From an uncultured bacterium (GTDB lineage: Bacteria; Bacteroidota; Bacteroidia; Bacteroidales; Bacteroidaceae), in the NCBI GenBank assembly GCA_945869305.1, contig CAMBOH010000004.1:1-55367 (forward strand): a DNA stretch of 55,367 nt. The letters run 5' to 3'. The stretch's first letter is position 1; the number at the start of each line of letters is the position of its first letter. The notes under the pieces were generated by a model that saw only the letters and a list, made by a program, of their open reading frames with translations, did not search any database and was not told the DNA's origin. The translations under genes were made by a program, and so were the position numbers. This document shows, piece by piece, positions 52,609-55,367 of this stretch.

Positions 52609-54774
52609 ATGAAATACAAATCGATTTTAAGCCTCTTCATCTTCCTCTTGGGATTTGGTGCCACCACCACGTCTTGCGAAGATATGTTGACGCCCGATAT
52701 GGATCGTTACAGCGAAGGCTTCAGTGGAAAAGACACCGTCTATTTCTACTTGGGCATCCTTCGCAACGTACAGGATATGGTGGAGCAGAACGAGCTGTTG
52801 GCCGATTTGCGCAGTGACCTGGTCACCACCACTTCCTACAGTAGCGACAGCATTGCCGACATCATTAACTACCAGCGTGGCAAGAATGGCGACAACGGTC
52901 TGCTTGACCGTTCGGCCTACTACAAGGTCATCAACCAGTGTAACTTCTATCTGGCCAAGGTCGACACCAATGCGGTGAAGAACAACATCTACTACATGCG
53001 TCGTGAATACGCCCAGGTAGTGGCCATCCGAGCCTGGACCTATCTGCAGTTGGTTCAGACCTACGGCAGGGTGCCCTTCATCAGCAAGCCCGTTGACAAT
53101 GCCAACACGGGTTGGGAGACCAATCCTGCCGAAGGATGGGCTACCCCCGACAATCTCCTCGACCTGCTCAAGGATGAGCTCGAAAAGGCACAGGCTTTTG
53201 AGCACACGCTCGGTGCGCCCAACTACGGCACCTACAACACCGGTAGTGTCTCTTTCAACAGCAGCTACCTGCGCTTCTACACCGACCTCATCATGGGCGA
53301 CCTCTATCTGCTGCGCGGTCAGAGTCGTGAGGACTATGTGATGGCTGCCAAGAACTACTACCGCTTCTTGAAGGACGGTGCCAAGGCAGGCAAACGCGTC
53401 ACCTCGTCAGCCGCTACGTTCAACAAGTTTTCCATTGCCGGCAAGGATTACTACTATCCCGTCATCAGCAATTATGTGTCCAACGGTCTGTCTGCTACTT
53501 CGCTGGTGAGCAATGAGAACATCACCATCATTCCCTCGGCTGCCAACAGCACCTTTGGTCGGGTACTGACCAAATCCGCACAGATTTATGGCTTCGATGC
53601 CAGCTCCTACAACTCCACCACCGGTGGTGAGAACAATGCCACCGATGCCACGACTTCGGGTGCTGTGAGCCTTAGGGCTAACCTCCGCTCGCGTCAGGTC
53701 GGCCCCTCACAGGCATACTTGAAGCTCTGTGCTGCCCAGACCTATGCCGTTGTCGAGAACAAGGGAAGCTCCAACGTAGAGTCGGAGTCAGAGGTCGATT
53801 ACTATGAAGGTGCAGGCGATGCCCGCGTATATGCCAACGTGCCCACCTTCGAAACGACCGACGGCAAGGCACAGTACATCGTGAAGAGTGCCCCTGTCAC
53901 CAACGTCAGCAACGACGGCGAGGCATTCAACGCCTCCTTCAAGTACTACAAGTCGCTCTACCGCCTCTCGCAGGTCTACCTGCGCTATGCCGAAGCCATC
54001 AACCGCGCGGGCTATCCTCGTATGGCTTATGCCATTCTGCGTGACGGTATCAACTTCGAGAAGATGCCTGCACTGGCCGATTCCGTACGCTATGACGACG
54101 TGAACCAGACCAAGCAGACGGTATTCTACCTGGACAGCGCCACAGTCATCGATGCCGTCAACTATATTGGTGTCGACGAGCTGCGCCGTGCACAGGATGA
54201 GCCCCTCTACACCGAGTTCATCGACTTCAGCAGCAACATCTGGTCGAACCAGGGTATCCATGAGCACGGTTGCGGCACCGCTTCAACGCTCGATACGCTG
54301 TTCTGCTACGACAACACCATTCCTCAGCGCATTGCTGACCAGAATGCCCTCTATCAGGCACTCGGTCTCTCTGCTTCGGTTCAGCCTGCTCAGGTGAGCC
54401 GAGCCGATGAGGCAGAAGGCGAAGAAGGCGGTGAAGGCGAAGGTGAAGAACCCGACCGCAGCAACTACGTGGAGATTGACCCCGAACCTTACCAGCAGGC
54501 CAATCAGGACGAAATCGATGCCGTAGAGAGCCTCATTGCCGATGAACTGGCACTCGAGACCGCTTACGAAGGCACCCGTATGTTCGACCTCATCCGTATT
54601 GCTCGCCACAAGGATGTGGCCAATCCCGGATATGGTACCCACTGGCTGGCATGGAAGATTGCCCGCCGCGATGTAGACCTGCTTCCGTTCGAGAACCTCA
54701 CACAGTTCAACGCTACGCTCTACAGCCTGTTGCTCAATGCAGAGAATTGGTACATTGCCAATCCCGAATATTGA
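52609..54774 (+). CDS. RagB/SusD family lipoprotein, second copy
   Basis: A 721-residue surface lipoprotein starting at the ATG at 52609; an in-frame ATG 36 bases earlier lies within the hairpin region and would place twelve residues before the signal. The signal MKYKSILSLFIFLLGFGA ends at TTSC with EDMLTPD after it. AIRAWTYLQLVQTYGRVPFI near residue 140 is the SusD TPR signature, and LYRLSQVYLRYAEAINRAGYP and ETAYEGTRMFDLIRIARHKD mark the C-terminal half. Near residues 595-620 there is an acidic insertion, SRADEAEGEEGGEGEGEE, unusual for SusD and echoing the linker of the third FAS1 protein. Last gene of the operon. Confidence 0.93.
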   Translation: MKYKSILSLFIFLLGFGATTTSCEDMLTPDMDRYSEGFSGKDTVYFYLGILRNVQDMVEQNELLADLRSDLVTTTSYSSDSIADIINYQRGKNGDNGLLDRSAYYKVINQCNFYLAKVDTNAVKNNIYYMRREYAQVVAIRAWTYLQLVQTYGRVPFISKPVDNANTGWETNPAEGWATPDNLLDLLKDELEKAQAFEHTLGAPNYGTYNTGSVSFNSSYLRFYTDLIMGDLYLLRGQSREDYVMAAKNYYRFLKDGAKAGKRVTSSAATFNKFSIAGKDYYYPVISNYVSNGLSATSLVSNENITIIPSAANSTFGRVLTKSAQIYGFDASSYNSTTGGENNATDATTSGAVSLRANLRSRQVGPSQAYLKLCAAQTYAVVENKGSSNVESESEVDYYEGAGDARVYANVPTFETTDGKAQYIVKSAPVTNVSNDGEAFNASFKYYKSLYRLSQVYLRYAEAINRAGYPRMAYAILRDGINFEKMPALADSVRYDDVNQTKQTVFYLDSATVIDAVNYIGVDELRRAQDEPLYTEFIDFSSNIWSNQGIHEHGCGTASTLDTLFCYDNTIPQRIADQNALYQALGLSASVQPAQVSRADEAEGEEGGEGEGEEPDRSNYVEIDPEPYQQANQDEIDAVESLIADELALETAYEGTRMFDLIRIARHKDVANPGYGTHWLAWKIARRDVDLLPFENLTQFNATLYSLLLNAENWYIANPEY

Positions 54775-54823
54775 TTCGGCTGCCAACAGTGAATCCTTTA
54801 GGCTGTAAGTCAGCCTTACCCAG

Positions 54824-54856
54824 GGGGATGTGCCAATCCGGCACATCCCCTTTTTT
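54824..54856 (+). terminator. Terminator of the FAS1/SusCD operon
   Basis: A perfect 11-bp stem (GGGGATGTGCC with GGCACATCCCC), with a 5-base loop, is followed by six T residues, 50 bases after the last susD stop. Confidence 0.9.
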
Positions 54857-55207
54857 CTGCTACCGGGAGCGCAAGTTTCCAGCCTGCTGTACAGGGAGAA
54901 CGGGCCGGATGCCCGCATTTTATGTCGTAAGGCAGGCTGAAGGTCTGCTATCCTGGTGTCACATTGCCTGTAAAAACATGGTTTCATGAGCAGAATACCT
55001 GTTGTTCTGCCACTTCCACAACACCTTTGCATCGTTCCGCTGGCCCTGACTGATAGTTGTGTCAAGGTCCGAACACGTTGCGACTCCTTAATTTTCATGC
55101 ATGCAATTGTGGTATATGAATAATTTTTACGATATTTGCGGGCAACTGAGCGCAGTGTCAAACTTGTTAAAAGATGGAATGCGCGCATTCTTCTTAGGGA
55201 AGTTGAA
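54857..55207 (+). promoter_or_regulatory. Gene-free tail with a possible promoter
   Basis: No gene is seen. TTG at 55107-55109 and GATATTTG at 55131-55138, with a 21-base spacer, resemble a Bacteroidetes promoter with one mismatch. If real it reads into the repeat array and beyond the window. Confidence 0.4.
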
Positions 55208-55209
55208 GG

Positions 55210-55253
55210 CATCTCTTCGAGAAGTAGATTACATCTCTTCGAAAAGCAGATAG
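55210..55253. repeat. Two degenerate 22-bp units
   Basis: CATCTCTTCGAGAAGTAGAT(TA) at 55210-55231 is followed by a variant of it at 55232-55253. Each contains a CTTC/GAAG or CTTC/AAAG dyad, like the 23-bp array to the right. Confidence 0.65.
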
Positions 55254-55267
55254 GATTGTTTTCCGAA

Positions 55268-55367
55268 GCAGTATATCTTCTGTCGCCAACGAAGTATATC
55301 TTCTGTCACCAATGAAGTATATCTTCTGTCGCCAATGAAGTATATCTTCTGTCGCCAACGAAGTATA
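55268..55367. repeat. 23-bp tandem repeat array, running off the window
   Basis: Four full units (55268-55290, 55291-55313, 55314-55336, 55337-55359) and the first 8 bases of a fifth. The unit has the form GAAGTATATCTTCTGTC(G/A)CCAA(C/T). The unit length is not a multiple of three, so it does not code for a repeated peptide in one frame. There are no spacers, so it is not a CRISPR array. Each unit holds a GAAG-TATAT-CTTC dyad. Confidence 0.9.

Noticed and set aside
55268-55367. Possible CRISPR array
   Set aside because: The 23-bp units abut without spacers, and no cas gene is in the window.

Overview
The window is a chromosomal stretch from a moderately GC-rich member of the Bacteroidales. 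Evidence: two complete SusC/SusD pairs, lipoprotein signals followed by acidic residues, promoters of the Bacteroidetes type (TTG or TTTG, 19-21 bases, then TAnnTTTG), start codons without clear Shine-Dalgarno sequences, an ExbB-ExbD-ExbD set, and families typical of the order (DUF4301, PCMD, GlsA/GlsB glycine-lipid enzymes, LptF/G-like permease). The genus cannot be fixed from the sequence alone.

Left part (1-15 kb): a leftward exbB-exbD-exbD operon (TonB energisation); an acyltransferase-3 membrane protein; ilvE with a coiled-coil lipoprotein; glmM. Then rightward a DUF554 membrane protein and a thioredoxin, which converge on a leftward S9 peptidase across a duplicated 128-bp palindromic element. 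A rightward MORN-repeat/GH25 lysozyme-type gene follows, preceded by helically phased heptamers at its promoter, and then leftward rpe-nrnA.

Middle part (15-36 kb): a CAU-anticodon tRNA; an LptF/LptG-family permease; a DUF2059-type gene broken by a one-base frameshift; ribBA; a Bax-inhibitor-1 family protein; a PLP aminotransferase. Across a 23-bp bidirectional terminator lie a leftward type II NADH dehydrogenase, a split chromate-transporter pair and a DUF4301 gene. A rightward PCMD-domain protein, a BamA/TamA-type barrel and a phosphoethanolamine-transferase-like sulfatase-fold enzyme follow. Leftward glsB/glsA homologues and an ECF sigma factor come next, and then a rightward Rid/chorismatase-like gene with a structured leader. 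Several of these envelope genes (LptF-like, EptA-like, GlsA/B, BamA-like) concern the outer membrane and its lipids.

Right part (36-55 kb): one large rightward transcription unit of seven genes that are all exported: a lipoprotein with four FAS1 repeats, SusC, SusD, two paralogous FAS1 lipoproteins, a second SusC and a second SusD. It has no glycoside hydrolase, lyase, sulfatase, protease, hybrid two-component sensor or FecR-type regulator. Hairpins lie in the three long intercistronic gaps, a strong terminator ends the unit, and a 23-bp tandem repeat array runs off the right edge. The unit looks like a surface binding/uptake or adhesion system built on fasciclin domains rather than an ordinary polysaccharide utilisation locus, and it is the most interesting item here. 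Its SusC proteins would depend on TonB-ExbB-ExbD complexes such as the one at the left edge.
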